A stretch of 64,000 bases of DNA from Desulfobacter postgatei 2ac9 (GTDB lineage Bacteria > Desulfobacterota > Desulfobacteria > Desulfobacterales > Desulfobacteraceae), in assembly GCF_000233695.2 (NCBI RefSeq), contig NZ_CM001488.1, forward strand, positions 3,750,993-3,814,992, read 5' to 3'. Under the pieces are notes generated by a model that had not been told where the DNA came from, did not search any database, and was given only the letters and a program-made list of their open reading frames with translations. Position numbers and translations under genes: made by a program. This document shows, piece after piece, positions 1 through 8,133 of this stretch (within the stretch, counting starts at the first letter, position 1; each line of letters begins with the position of its first letter).

Positions 1-51
1 GGCAAGGATTGACCCGCCGACAGTGATGATTGCAATGAATATGTGGCTCAT
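1..51 (-). CDS. Partial PspB-like membrane protein (N-terminus only)
   Basis: On the minus strand an ATG at 51-49 follows a good ribosome binding site (AAAGGAGAAAT) and opens a frame that runs off the left edge. Only 17 residues are visible (MSHIFIAIITVGGSILA), a hydrophobic start that would be a membrane segment. It lies just downstream of pspA on the same strand, where a pspB or pspC homologue is usual, so I infer a phage-shock membrane partner. Sequence alone cannot prove the family. Confidence 0.45.
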   Translation of the reverse strand, partial: MSHIFIAIITVGGSILA

Positions 52-81
52 ATTTCTCCTTTGAAATTGCCAGGGTTAAGC

Positions 82-762
82 TCAGGACTTTATATCATTA
101 ATTGCTGCGGATTGGGAGGATTTCAATGCATTGAGTTCATTTTCGATCTCCTCGTCTGCTGCCAGGTCATCAAAGGCGGTTTCAAGACTGGATCGTCTGC
201 TAAAATCAACTATATCAGCTTCAGCTTCCATGCGCTCAATATGATTTTCCATCTCTTCGAATTTTTTGATGACTTCGGAAGAGTCAGCCCTGCGGATTTC
301 CTGCCTTGCCCGTTTTTTATGCTTTGCCCGGATATGCCGCTGGACCAGCATGCGCTGTTTTTCCCGGGCGGATTTCAGTTTGTTTTCAAGTTCCGTGATA
401 TCGTTTCTGTACTGATCCACCATGGCTGACAGGTCAACGAGTTCCGTTTCCACCACCTCCAGGCGCTGGCTGAATATGCGTTTTTCCATCAGGGCCTGGC
501 GGGCCAGGTCATCACGTCCCTTGGTGACTGCCAGTTCCGCTTTTTCGTTCCAGAACGCCTCTTTTTCCCGGGCCTCCTGCCCTAAACGATCCACCTTCTT
601 ATGATTGGCAATGGTGCCGGCGCATGACGATTTAAGCTCAATCAGGGTGTCTTCCATTTCCCGGATCATGAGTTTGATCATCTTTTCAGGATCTTCGGCC
701 TTGTCCAGCATGGCGTTGATGTTTGAAGATACAATGTCTCTGAAGCGTGTAAAAATTCCCAT
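82..762 (-). CDS. pspA: Phage shock protein A (PspA/IM30 family)
   Basis: 226 residues, the usual PspA length. It begins MGIFTRFRDIVSSNINAMLDKAEDPEKM, with the family's amphipathic first helix and the conserved DPEKM motif; residues 25 to about 185 are almost entirely charged heptads of coiled coil. PspA lines the inner face of the cytoplasmic membrane when it is damaged and, in enterobacteria, also inhibits PspF. The gene diverges from a pspF-like activator and is preceded by a sigma-54-type promoter at 839-854, so PspF-dependent control is likely. The start ATG at 762 follows AAGGAG. A PspB-like frame begins 31 bases downstream, suggesting an operon that continues past the left edge. Confidence 0.93.
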   Translation of the reverse strand: MGIFTRFRDIVSSNINAMLDKAEDPEKMIKLMIREMEDTLIELKSSCAGTIANHKKVDRLGQEAREKEAFWNEKAELAVTKGRDDLARQALMEKRIFSQRLEVVETELVDLSAMVDQYRNDITELENKLKSAREKQRMLVQRHIRAKHKKRARQEIRRADSSEVIKKFEEMENHIERMEAEADIVDFSRRSSLETAFDDLAADEEIENELNALKSSQSAAINDIKS

Positions 763-838
763 TTTTATTCTCCTTATACAAGTTTTTTTTAAATTCTTTT
801 GCCCTCGTGATGCTTTGTCAGGCTATGCTGTACATTAA

Positions 839-854
839 AGCAGAAAATGTGCCA
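839..854 (-). promoter_or_regulatory. Sigma-54 (-24/-12) promoter for pspA
   Basis: Read on the minus strand the site is TGGCACATTTTCTGCT, which differs from the TGGCAC-N5-TTGCW consensus at one position. The conserved GG and GC are 12 bases apart as required. It lies about 75 bases upstream of the pspA start, and the divergent gene encodes a sigma-54 activator, so site and regulator fit. A weaker mirror copy of the -24 half (TGGCACATTTTTCGA, plus strand, 908-922) points towards pspF but lacks the -12 GC. Confidence 0.75.
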
Positions 855-986
855 TAAGCTGCAATTAAGTTTATTTTTCTTATATTTCAATGGGTTGAAT
901 TTTTTTGTGGCACATTTTTCGATGGTATTATTAACTGTAATATAGTATAAATACTAAAATTTAGTTAACTTAACCATCTTCGGGGG

Positions 987-2096
987 GTGAGATTGGCATA
1001 TACCGATTCCATGGATAATAATACCGCTCCTGTGAGCATGTCCGAAGCCCTGGGGCAGTCCGAGGCGTTTTTAAATTTTCAGGATCAGATTTCCCGGGTC
1101 GCGCCCATTGACCGACCTGTATTGATTTTAGGAGAGCGCGGTACAGGCAAGGAACTGGCTTCCGCGCGACTGCATTTTTTGTCCCGGCGCTGGCAAAAGC
1201 CTTTTGTTACGCTGAACTGCGCCGCCTTGACCGCGACCCTGATCGAATCGGAGCTTTTCGGATATGAAAAAGGTGCGTTTACCGGGGCCGGTACCCGTCG
1301 GATCGGGCGGTTTGAACAGGCCGACGGCGGAACCCTGTTTCTGGATGAAATCGGGAATATTCCCATGGAAGTCCAGGAAAAGATTCTTCGGGTGGTGGAA
1401 TACGGCCGGTTTGAACGGGTGGGGGCTGTCAATCCTGTCCATACCGATGTTCGCATCGTGGGGGCAGCCAATGTGGATTTGGCGCAAATGGTCCGCGCCG
1501 GCCTTTTTAAACAGGATCTTCTGGACCGTCTCTCCTTCGAGGTGATTTATGTACCTCCGCTGCGGGTGCGCAATGGGGATGTCATGCTGCTTGCCAATCA
1601 TTTTGCCGGACGCATAGCCTTTGAGCTGGGGTTTGACCAGGTGCCGGAATTTGGGAAAAAAGCGGCCCATGACCTTGAGGCCCATGGGTGGCCAGGCAAT
1701 GTCCGGGAATTGAAGAATGTCGTGGAACGTGCCGTGTATAAAACAAACGGCCCCGTTATTACCCGGATTGATTTTTCACCGTTTTCTTCACCCTTCGACC
1801 CCTTGCCCGGGCCTGGGACATCATCCATCGAACAGGTTGAAAACAGGACAGCCGCTTTATCAGCTGATGGAAAGTCAATCCGAGATACAGAGAAGAGATT
1901 GGGCACCCATGAAGAAGCTGTTCTGACACTGGCGGAACTGTCGGGTCTGCCGCTGAAAAAGGCGGTGTTTGCCCTTGAACGATTCCGCTTATCTCAGGCC
2001 CTGACGGCTGCCCGGTTTAATCAGAAAGAGGCTGCAGCAAACCTTGGAATATCCTATGACCAGTTGCGGGGCCTGAAAAAAAAGCATGGAATGTAA
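987..2096 (+). CDS. pspF: Sigma-54-dependent transcriptional activator, PspF type
   Basis: About 369 residues with an AAA+ sigma-54 interaction domain directly at the N-terminus and no receiver or sensory domain, as in PspF. Visible motifs are Walker A GERGTGKE, the sigma-54-contacting loop ESELFGYEKGAFTGA, Walker B GGTLFLDEIG, an arginine-finger region and WPGNVRELKN. The C-terminus ends in a Fis-type helix-turn-helix (KEAAANLGISYDQLRGLKKKHGM). It activates RNA polymerase-sigma-54 at promoters such as the one found for pspA. The start is unsure: GTG 987, TTG 993 and ATG 1011 are all in frame, and the G-rich stretch at 982-990 best serves the first two. It converges with the transglycosylase gene with a five-base gap. 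Confidence 0.88.
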   Translation: MRLAYTDSMDNNTAPVSMSEALGQSEAFLNFQDQISRVAPIDRPVLILGERGTGKELASARLHFLSRRWQKPFVTLNCAALTATLIESELFGYEKGAFTGAGTRRIGRFEQADGGTLFLDEIGNIPMEVQEKILRVVEYGRFERVGAVNPVHTDVRIVGAANVDLAQMVRAGLFKQDLLDRLSFEVIYVPPLRVRNGDVMLLANHFAGRIAFELGFDQVPEFGKKAAHDLEAHGWPGNVRELKNVVERAVYKTNGPVITRIDFSPFSSPFDPLPGPGTSSIEQVENRTAALSADGKSIRDTEKRLGTHEEAVLTLAELSGLPLKKAVFALERFRLSQALTAARFNQKEAAANLGISYDQLRGLKKKHGM

Positions 2097-2101
2097 TCGT
2101 T

Positions 2102-3457
2102 CTATTTAATTTGCGGGATTTTCAGGGTCCGGCCAACATGGACCACCGCTTTTTTCCCAAGACCGTTGAGTGCGATCAGGTCTTTAAGAGGGACCTGGTA
2201 GGCCTTGGCAATACTGCTGGCGGTATCCCCCCTGACCACCCGGTGAAAGGGGGTGGGTCTCTGGGCCGTTTGGTATAAAGGTCCAAGCGTTTTGTCCAGC
2301 AGATCCGGAGATATATGCTTGGGCAGATACAGGGTTTGCCCCGGCGGGATGTGTTTTCTGCCGTCAAAAACCGGTTCCCTGAACGCAGGGTTCATCGCTT
2401 GCAACGTTTCCAGATCCACGGGCAGTTTGCGGACAATATCCTTTGCCGCCACATATCCTTTAACCTTGTACCGGGTCTTTTGTCCGGGTTTATCCAGGGT
2501 AATATTGCCGAAATAGTTAACATAATTTTTCGCTACCTGGCGGGCGGCGATAAATTCCGGATAAAAATTGCGTGAGGCAAATCCAAAGGATCGGCTGCGG
2601 TAATTTGTGTATATTTCAGGATAGGTCTTGTGCTTATCCTTTGCCCGGGACATGCCGGAAAGGCCGTGGTTGTATGCCGTAATGGCCATGGGCCAGTTTT
2701 GAAGCTTGTCATGATTTTTTTTCAGAAGCCGGGCTGCCCCATGGGTGGAGACAATGGGGTCCCGGCGCTGATCCACCACATCGTCGATATCCATGAACAT
2801 CTTGCCCGTATAATGGGTGAACTGCCATAAACCGGCAGCCCCGCATTTTGAGTAGGTCTGGATGTTATAGGCCGATTCCAGGCATGGCAGGTAGGCCAGG
2901 TCTTCGGGCAGGCCATAGGATTTGATTATCATTTTAAACTCATCTATCAGGGCACCTGAGCGGATTATCCCTTCCATGAAATGTTCTTTTAATCCGGTTT
3001 GCACCCGGACTCTTTTAGCTGCCTGCCCGAACGCCTCGGGTTTTGTTTTGTTCGGGAACAGGGCTGCCACTTTTTTTTCCATGGGCGTTTCCGGAACCTT
3101 GCCCTTTGAAAGCGTCGTCAATATGGTGCTATATTTTTCAAGGGCGTTTTTTTTGATCGCCTTGTTTGCCAGGGCCGCTTCCTTGGTTTTGGCAGGGTCG
3201 AGTTTGATTTCTTCATAAATTATGGACAGGTTTTCCATATCGTGGACCAGGCCCTGGGCCCGGGTGTATTGGGTAAACACATTGGTCCAGAATGTCACAT
3301 TGGGTTTGATCAGGTCATAAACCGGAAAAAGCTCAGTATTCTCTGGGGGGGCCGTGGGCTGTGCTGCCCGGCAGACCGGAGCGGCAGCCCCGTAAACACA
3401 GATTATAATGAGGGTGAAGATAGATAAATAGACCGATTGTTTTCGGAAACGGACCAT
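2102..3457 (-). CDS. Membrane-bound lytic murein transglycosylase with LysM domain (MltD-like)
   Basis: About 451 residues. A signal peptide (MVRFRKQ followed by a hydrophobic stretch, cleavage near VCRAAQP) sends it to the periplasm. The middle holds an SLT domain with the catalytic-Glu motif ESAYN, GAAGLWQFTHYTGK and TAYNHGLSGMSRAK. A LysM-type repeat closes the protein (HRVVRGDTASSIAKAYQVPLKDL), with a weaker one before it. It should cleave peptidoglycan glycan strands to anhydro-muropeptides. I chose the ATG at 3457 because GGAG lies six bases upstream; the ATG at 3490 has no such site. MltD proteins usually carry two LysM repeats, which agrees with what is seen. Confidence 0.88.
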   Translation of the reverse strand: MVRFRKQSVYLSIFTLIIICVYGAAAPVCRAAQPTAPPENTELFPVYDLIKPNVTFWTNVFTQYTRAQGLVHDMENLSIIYEEIKLDPAKTKEAALANKAIKKNALEKYSTILTTLSKGKVPETPMEKKVAALFPNKTKPEAFGQAAKRVRVQTGLKEHFMEGIIRSGALIDEFKMIIKSYGLPEDLAYLPCLESAYNIQTYSKCGAAGLWQFTHYTGKMFMDIDDVVDQRRDPIVSTHGAARLLKKNHDKLQNWPMAITAYNHGLSGMSRAKDKHKTYPEIYTNYRSRSFGFASRNFYPEFIAARQVAKNYVNYFGNITLDKPGQKTRYKVKGYVAAKDIVRKLPVDLETLQAMNPAFREPVFDGRKHIPPGQTLYLPKHISPDLLDKTLGPLYQTAQRPTPFHRVVRGDTASSIAKAYQVPLKDLIALNGLGKKAVVHVGRTLKIPQIK

Positions 3458-3682
3458 ATTAACTCCAAAAGAAAAAAAAGGTTGAAACATTTACTGAAAA
3501 ATTAATTTTATCATATCAGGGGGTGGGCTTAAAGGATTTTGATCGCAAATATTCAGATTTCAAATCAAGATTCAAACTTTTTATTGTCATAATCAATTGG
3601 AAAAAAATAGTCATGAATGACAAAAAAATGCTGAATGTGAAACCTGTTATAAATAATGAAATGTATAGGAGGTAGCCGGGCC

Positions 3683-4774
3683 ATGGCTAAAAATTTTTTT
3701 TCCACCCGCGTCGGCATCATTTTTGTCGGCGCTGTGATCGGAATTCTTGCCGCTGTTTTACAGAAACTTGGGAATCCGGGAAATATGGGAATCTGCGTTG
3801 CCTGTTTTGAACGGGATATCGCCGGAGCCATCGGGTTGCACAGGGCCGGCGTTGTCCAGTACATCCGCCCTGAAATTATCGGATTTGTGCTGGGTTCCCT
3901 GGTTGCGGCCTACAGCTTTAAGGAGTTTAAACCACGGTGCGGATCAGCGCCCATGGTTCGTTTTGTCCTGGGTGTTTTTGCCATGATCGGTGCCCTTGTT
4001 TTTCTGGGGTGTCCCTGGCGGGCCGTGCTTCGCCTGGCCGGCGGCGACCTGAATGCCGTTCCGGGACTTCTGGGCTTGGGCTTCGGGGTCTGGATCGGGG
4101 TCATGTTCCTGAAAAACGGGTATAACCTGGGACGCTCCCAGGCCACCCATACAGGTGCCGGATGGATGCTGCCCCTGCTGATGCTCGGTCTTTTGAGTCT
4201 CATGTTTATCTATCCCCAGGTGCCGGGGCAAGATAAAAGCGGCGTGCTGTTTTACAGCCTTAACGGTCCGGGGGCCATGCACGCCCCTTTGCTCATTTCC
4301 CTTGTGGTGGGCCTGGGCATTGGCTTTTTAGCCCAGCGCAGCCGCTTCTGCACCATGGGTGCCCTTCGGGACCTGATTTTGTTCGGCCAGACCCATCTGC
4401 TTTCAGGCTTTTTATCCCTTTTGATTTTCGCCTGCGTTGCCAATATCGTTCTTGGCCAGTTTCATCCAGGATTTACAGGCCAGCCTGTGGCCCACGACCT
4501 TCATGTCTGGAATTTTCTGGGTATGGCTCTGGCCGGATTGGCCTTTGCCCTGGCAGGCGGCTGCCCGGGTCGTCAGCTTTTCCTGGCCGGTGAAGGGGAT
4601 ACCGATGCGTCCGTCTTTGTGCTGGGAATGATTGTCGGTGCGGCCTTTGCCCATAATTTCGGACTGGCAAGCTCTCCCAAGGGGCTTGGACCCCACGGTA
4701 TCGCCGCGGTTATCGTTGGTTTTGCCGTTTGCCTGTTCATCGGATTTGCCATGAAAAAGAAAATTGCCGCTTAA
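3683..4774 (+). CDS. yedE: YedE-family membrane transporter, putative selenium transport
   Basis: 363 residues of strongly hydrophobic sequence, about nine to ten membrane segments, arranged as two related halves (sulphur-transport fold, YeeE/YedE). Cysteine motifs recur: CVACFERDIAGA near residue 40, GCPWRAVLRLAGGDLNA, RSRFCTMGALRDL and GCPGRQLFLAGEGD. This form, with a TusA-like and a DUF3343 gene downstream, is the group annotated as a putative selenium metabolism transporter; substrate assignment rests on family association. The start ATG 3683 follows AGGAGG by eight bases; an in-frame ATG at 3656 is less likely. It heads a tight operon running to 6711. Confidence 0.85.
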   Translation: MAKNFFSTRVGIIFVGAVIGILAAVLQKLGNPGNMGICVACFERDIAGAIGLHRAGVVQYIRPEIIGFVLGSLVAAYSFKEFKPRCGSAPMVRFVLGVFAMIGALVFLGCPWRAVLRLAGGDLNAVPGLLGLGFGVWIGVMFLKNGYNLGRSQATHTGAGWMLPLLMLGLLSLMFIYPQVPGQDKSGVLFYSLNGPGAMHAPLLISLVVGLGIGFLAQRSRFCTMGALRDLILFGQTHLLSGFLSLLIFACVANIVLGQFHPGFTGQPVAHDLHVWNFLGMALAGLAFALAGGCPGRQLFLAGEGDTDASVFVLGMIVGAAFAHNFGLASSPKGLGPHGIAAVIVGFAVCLFIGFAMKKKIAA

Positions 4775-4801
4775 TTTGAATAAAAAGATAAGGAATATAC
4801 A

Positions 4802-5020
4802 ATGAGCAAAATAGTCGATGCAAGGGGACTTTCCTGCCCCCAGCCGGTACTGATGACCCTGGATGCCATAAAATCCGGCAGCGATGGTGAACTAGAAGTT
4901 ATCGTGGACAACATGGCCTCCAGGGAGAATGTGGTCCGGGCCGCAGAGAGTAAAGGCTGGAGCGTTTTTGAGATCAAGGACAATGACGATAAGACGCAGA
5001 TTTTTATCCGGAAAGGATGA
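4802..5020 (+). CDS. TusA/SirA-like sulfurtransferase (YedF N-domain type)
   Basis: 72 residues: a stand-alone TusA-fold protein with the conserved CPxP motif (DARGLSCPQPVLMT, Cys at residue 13) that carries sulphur or selenium as a persulphide or perselenide. In many selenium loci this domain is fused to a DsrE-like half as YedF; here the second half is absent and a separate DUF3343 gene follows. The stop overlaps the next start (ATGA), which indicates translational coupling. Confidence 0.85.
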   Translation: MSKIVDARGLSCPQPVLMTLDAIKSGSDGELEVIVDNMASRENVVRAAESKGWSVFEIKDNDDKTQIFIRKG

Positions 5021-5580
5021 TATTGGTGTTCAAACGCATATCCCGCCTGTTTAACCGGACACAGAAAAATGAGGCCCGGAAGGTAAAGGAAGATCTGGGC
5101 ATTCTGGTGTTTGAGAACACATCCGAAGTAATCCAGGCGGAAAATTTTTTAAAATCCCGGGGGTGGGAGATCAAGGTAATGGGTCCTCCCCCCGGAATCC
5201 AAAGCGGGTGCGATCTGGTGATTCAGTTTCCCCTCATTGAAAGGCTGATGCTGACAAGACAGCTTGAAGAGGCGGGGCTTGTGCCCCTGGCAGTGGTGCC
5301 GGTGACCCATCCGTTGCTCAAGCCTGTGGACCTTTTTCATACCAAGGATTTTGGCGATTACCTCATGGTCCGGGCCGCCAACATGAAACTGACCATTGAA
5401 AAGAAAACAAAAATCATCGTCAATATTTCAGGCGGCGGGTGCCCGGATGTACCCTACCTTGCCCGGGAAATGGTCGGCAGACACCTGGATGAGGCCCCAA
5501 GACCCGGCAAAATCGGACATACACTTTGCGGATACGCCCTGGAACTGGCGCATAAGGAGATGATTCGCCAATGCTCCTGA
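5017..5580 (+). CDS. DUF3343 putative Se/S carrier protein
   Basis: 187 residues. Residues about 25-95 match the DUF3343 pattern (LGILVFENTSEVIQAENFL...WEIKVMGPPPGIQSGCDLVIQF), a small alpha/beta domain regularly found beside YedE and TusA-like proteins and proposed to carry sulphur or selenium. The C-terminal 90 residues contain a glycine-cysteine motif (NISGGGCPDVPYL) and a second cysteine (GHTLCGYALE), candidate chalcogen-binding residues. It overlaps the gene before it by four bases and the gene after it by ten. GTG 5026 is an alternative start better spaced from the AAAGGA at 5012. Biochemical function is unproven. Confidence 0.75.
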   Translation: MILVFKRISRLFNRTQKNEARKVKEDLGILVFENTSEVIQAENFLKSRGWEIKVMGPPPGIQSGCDLVIQFPLIERLMLTRQLEEAGLVPLAVVPVTHPLLKPVDLFHTKDFGDYLMVRAANMKLTIEKKTKIIVNISGGGCPDVPYLAREMVGRHLDEAPRPGKIGHTLCGYALELAHKEMIRQCS

Positions 5581-6440
5581 TTGTCGGTACAGTGCCGGAT
5601 GAGACCTTTCCTTTAACTCTGGGGCCGGCGCTCCTGGACGGTGCTGATATGATCGTCAACGGTGTCCGTGTGCCTGTGAACCGGGGAACCCCGGCCCTGG
5701 TCGGCGCAGTGCTGGCCGCCTGTCAAGTGCTTGGGCCGCTGCCGGTGGAAACCGCTTTGGTCGGTGACATCGGCACCGGTAAGGGCAGTCGGCAACTTTA
5801 TGAACACCTGTCCCGGGAATTGCCGGGTATGGCGCCAACCACCCTGGCGTTTCACTATCTTCAGCCTGACGTAGACTGGCACAATAAAGTTCTTTTTGCC
5901 GTTGAAGAGATGGAGAAAAGGCCTGTTCTCGTTGCAGACGCCGGATTCATGTACGCGGCCAAGATGAGCGGCCAGGCGCAAAGCTATGATCTTTTTACTC
6001 CGGATGTGGGGGAACTCTCCTTTCTGGCTGACGAAACTGCGCCCCATCCTTTTTACACCAGAGGGTTTATTCTGCACCAGGACAATAATGTGCCGGATCT
6101 TATTGCCCGGGCCCATGAACACCGGAACGGGGCCCGCCACCTTCTGGTAAAAGGCAGTGTTGATTATATGGTGGCTGACGGTGAAATCACAGGTCAGGTC
6201 AGCAAACCTGCTGCCGAAGCCATGGAGGCCATGGGCGGTACCGGAGACACCCTGACCGGCATTGTCTGCGCCTTGATTGAATCCGGGAAAAGCATCCCAA
6301 AAGCCTGCCGCATTGCAGCCCGTGTCAATCGAATGGCCGGGGTGGCTGCCAGGCCGACACCCGCCTCACAGGTTATGGACCTTATCTTACAGATTCCCAA
6401 AGCTCTGGCCCGGGTTATGGCAGATCCGGACTATCAATAA
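5571..6440 (+). CDS. Ribokinase-fold protein related to NAD(P)H-hydrate dehydratase
   Basis: 289 residues with a sugar-kinase-like fold resembling the C-terminal (dehydratase) domain of YjeF/Nnr. Visible are a nucleotide-binding core (VGDIGTGKGSRQLYEHL), VLVADAGFMYAA, LLVKGSVDYMVADG and the anion-hole motif GGTGDTLTGIVCALI. The classical N-terminal epimerase domain is missing. Its fixed place in the yedE operon, overlapping DUF3343 by ten bases, suggests a role in selenium or sulphur handling rather than NADHX repair, but that is inference. Translation probably starts at ATG 5571, which has AAGGAG 13 bases upstream. Confidence 0.7.
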   Translation: MLLIVGTVPDETFPLTLGPALLDGADMIVNGVRVPVNRGTPALVGAVLAACQVLGPLPVETALVGDIGTGKGSRQLYEHLSRELPGMAPTTLAFHYLQPDVDWHNKVLFAVEEMEKRPVLVADAGFMYAAKMSGQAQSYDLFTPDVGELSFLADETAPHPFYTRGFILHQDNNVPDLIARAHEHRNGARHLLVKGSVDYMVADGEITGQVSKPAAEAMEAMGGTGDTLTGIVCALIESGKSIPKACRIAARVNRMAGVAARPTPASQVMDLILQIPKALARVMADPDYQ

Positions 6441-6459
6441 TAAAAAAAACAGTGAAAAA

Positions 6460-6711
6460 GTGACGGATAAATCAGAAAAAAGTTCTTTGATCAGCGCAAT
6501 TGAGCCCGGCATGACTGTGCTTGATATTGTTTCAACATACAGTGCTACCCAGGAGGTGTTCAAACGCTGGGATGACAGGGCAGGGGAATGCATCTGCTGC
6601 AACGCGCTTTTTGAGTCCCTTGACGCGGTTGCCGAAAAATACAACCTGGATTTAGCGGCCCTGGTTCAAGAGTTGCGAAATGCCGCCCGCAACTCCAGGG
6701 CGAGTACTTAA
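6460..6711 (+). CDS. DUF1858-domain protein, last gene of the selenium-type operon
   Basis: 83 residues from a GTG start at 6460; the longer upstream frame overlaps the previous gene and is not protein-like. The DUF1858 pattern is clear: IEPGMTVLDIVSTYSATQEVFKRW, a C-x-C-C motif (CICCNALFESLDAVAEKYNLD) and a terminal helix. DUF1858 is a small helical domain often linked to redox and metal proteins of anaerobes. The cysteine motif may bind a metal or chalcogen. Its stop overlaps the stop of the convergent asparaginase-like gene by four bases, leaving no room for a terminator between them. Confidence 0.72.
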   Translation: MTDKSEKSSLISAIEPGMTVLDIVSTYSATQEVFKRWDDRAGECICCNALFESLDAVAEKYNLDLAALVQELRNAARNSRAST

Positions 6712-7205
6712 AATTTTTCTTCAAATCTGCCCAATTCTCTGTTTTTCATTACTTTTCCCCCCATAAATATTTTTCCGTTCATAGCTATATAAACACCGGG
6801 GCAAGCCTTTTGAACAGCGCCCAGGGCACAGCCGATATTAAAAACTGCGTCTGTATGACTGAACATAGCAGGAAGCAGAGCGCCTGTAAGCACAACGGTT
6901 TTATCCTTTGCGCCGCCATGGGCCATGATGTGCCTGGCTGTCTCGGGCATGGTATCTGTTCCGTGGGTGATAATAATCATCCTGCAAGGGTCTGCCGCAA
7001 CCGTTTCGGCGATAAGTTCCCTGTCCTCATCCGTTAAATCAAGGCTGTCTTTACGCAGAAGTGATGTAATGGTGTAAGGGACTTGCAGGTTAAAATGATT
7101 AAGCACCTCAATGGCGTTTGGCGGCCCCACTTCATATTCACTTTTTGCATCAAAATAAATTTTATCAATGGTGCCGCCGGTAGCAATAATCGAAATGGTG
7201 TCCAT
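6708..7205 (-). CDS. One-domain asparaginase/glutaminase-like protein
   Basis: 165 residues matching only the N-terminal catalytic domain of bacterial L-asparaginase. Both conserved threonine motifs are present: ATGGTIDK (nucleophile) and ITHGTDTMPETA, and VLTGALLPAMF follows. Full asparaginases are about 330 residues and use a second domain to complete the active site, so this short form is either a distinct family or needs oligomerisation. The ATG at 7205 opens the first motif at residue 10, so the N-terminus is complete, and the C-terminus (FMGGKVMKNRELGRFEEKF) also looks natural rather than cut. Confidence 0.8.
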   Translation of the reverse strand: MDTISIIATGGTIDKIYFDAKSEYEVGPPNAIEVLNHFNLQVPYTITSLLRKDSLDLTDEDRELIAETVAADPCRMIIITHGTDTMPETARHIMAHGGAKDKTVVLTGALLPAMFSHTDAVFNIGCALGAVQKACPGVYIAMNGKIFMGGKVMKNRELGRFEEKF

Positions 7206-7275
7206 GCCTGTCCCTTTTTAATATAAAATCAATAACCGGTATTTTAGTCCCTTAAATTCTGACCAGGGGCCTTAC

Positions 7276-7719
7276 CTATCCAATAATTTTACTGGTAATT
7301 TTTTCCGGCAACCCTTCAACAAAAAGTCTGATCTCATCCCGGACGCGTCGATAAACAGCAAGTTTTTCATCTTCGTTATTTAAATTTTTAGTCAACTCTG
7401 GAGGGTTGTCAAAGGATTGACAAATGACATTTACCTCAGCCGCAAAACTTGGGCATTTTTGCGCTGCGGTATTACATACGGTTATGACACAATCAATATC
7501 TTTTTTCATAAAATCCTTAACTTCATGGGTTTCATGACCAGAGATGTCAACACCGGCCTCTTTCATTACCTTAACGGCAAGCGGGTCAAGCGGGCCAGTG
7601 CGGATTCCTGCTGAAAAAGCGTTAATTTTATCCGGATAAAGGTAATGAGCCCAACCTTCAGCCATTTGACTGCGACAAGTATTCATTTCACAAACAAAAA
7701 GTATCGTTTTTTTTGACAT
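7276..7719 (-). CDS. arsC: Arsenate reductase / low-molecular-weight phosphatase family (ArsC-type)
   Basis: 147 residues of the thioredoxin-coupled ArsC (LMW-PTP fold) type. The phosphate loop CEMNTCRSQMAEGWA near residue 10 has the C-x5-R signature, and VCNTAAQKCPSF supplies the later cysteine pair expected for the redox relay near residues 80-90. It would reduce arsenate to arsenite. No arsR, arsB or acr3 gene is adjacent, so the physiological role is uncertain and a protein-tyrosine phosphatase role is possible. The start ATG 7719 has a GGGGTAAAGTT-type upstream site. Confidence 0.82.
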   Translation of the reverse strand: MSKKTILFVCEMNTCRSQMAEGWAHYLYPDKINAFSAGIRTGPLDPLAVKVMKEAGVDISGHETHEVKDFMKKDIDCVITVCNTAAQKCPSFAAEVNVICQSFDNPPELTKNLNNEDEKLAVYRRVRDEIRLFVEGLPEKITSKIIG

Positions 7720-8133
7720 GTAACTTTACCCCTTTTATAAGAAAGTTATGAGTAGTGAGTAGTGAGTATTGAGATTTAAAACAAGCTGTTTTCTCAATAC
7801 TCACTACTCAGATCTTTCAACCTTCGTTGTGGGCTATATCTGGCAGTTGATATGCCAGGTCAGCCCATGGCTGTTCTTAAAAAGTCTTTAATCAGAAAAA
7901 TTGAGATTTAGACTATCAAATGTAAAATGAATTACATGTAGCAAATAATTGTTAGACGTTTATGAGAAAATGAATTTAATGGGAGATTAAACATCCCGCC
8001 AAAAAAAACTGTTATTCATGAACCAGGGATGTTAAAAAAACCGCTCAGGTTGAAATATAATAAAGAAATAAACTGTTAAGATTTATGTAATGGTCGCGTC
8101 TGCCGCCGCTGCCGGTAAAAAATTAGGAACAGG
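7720..8133. repeat. Gene-free interval with hairpin repeat (copy 1)
   Basis: The arms GAGTAGTGAGTATTGAGA (7757-7774) and its exact complement (7792-7809) form an 18-bp perfect stem. It is followed by a second structure at 7831-7865 (GGGCT..CTGGCA..TGCCAG..AGCCC). The first stem recurs near 41.2 kb, and the second recurs in inverted orientation near 49.76 kb, so this is a dispersed intergenic repeat, possibly MITE-like. The rest, 7880-8133, is AT-rich and probably holds the menF promoter; I could not fix a convincing -35/-10 pair. Confidence 0.75.
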
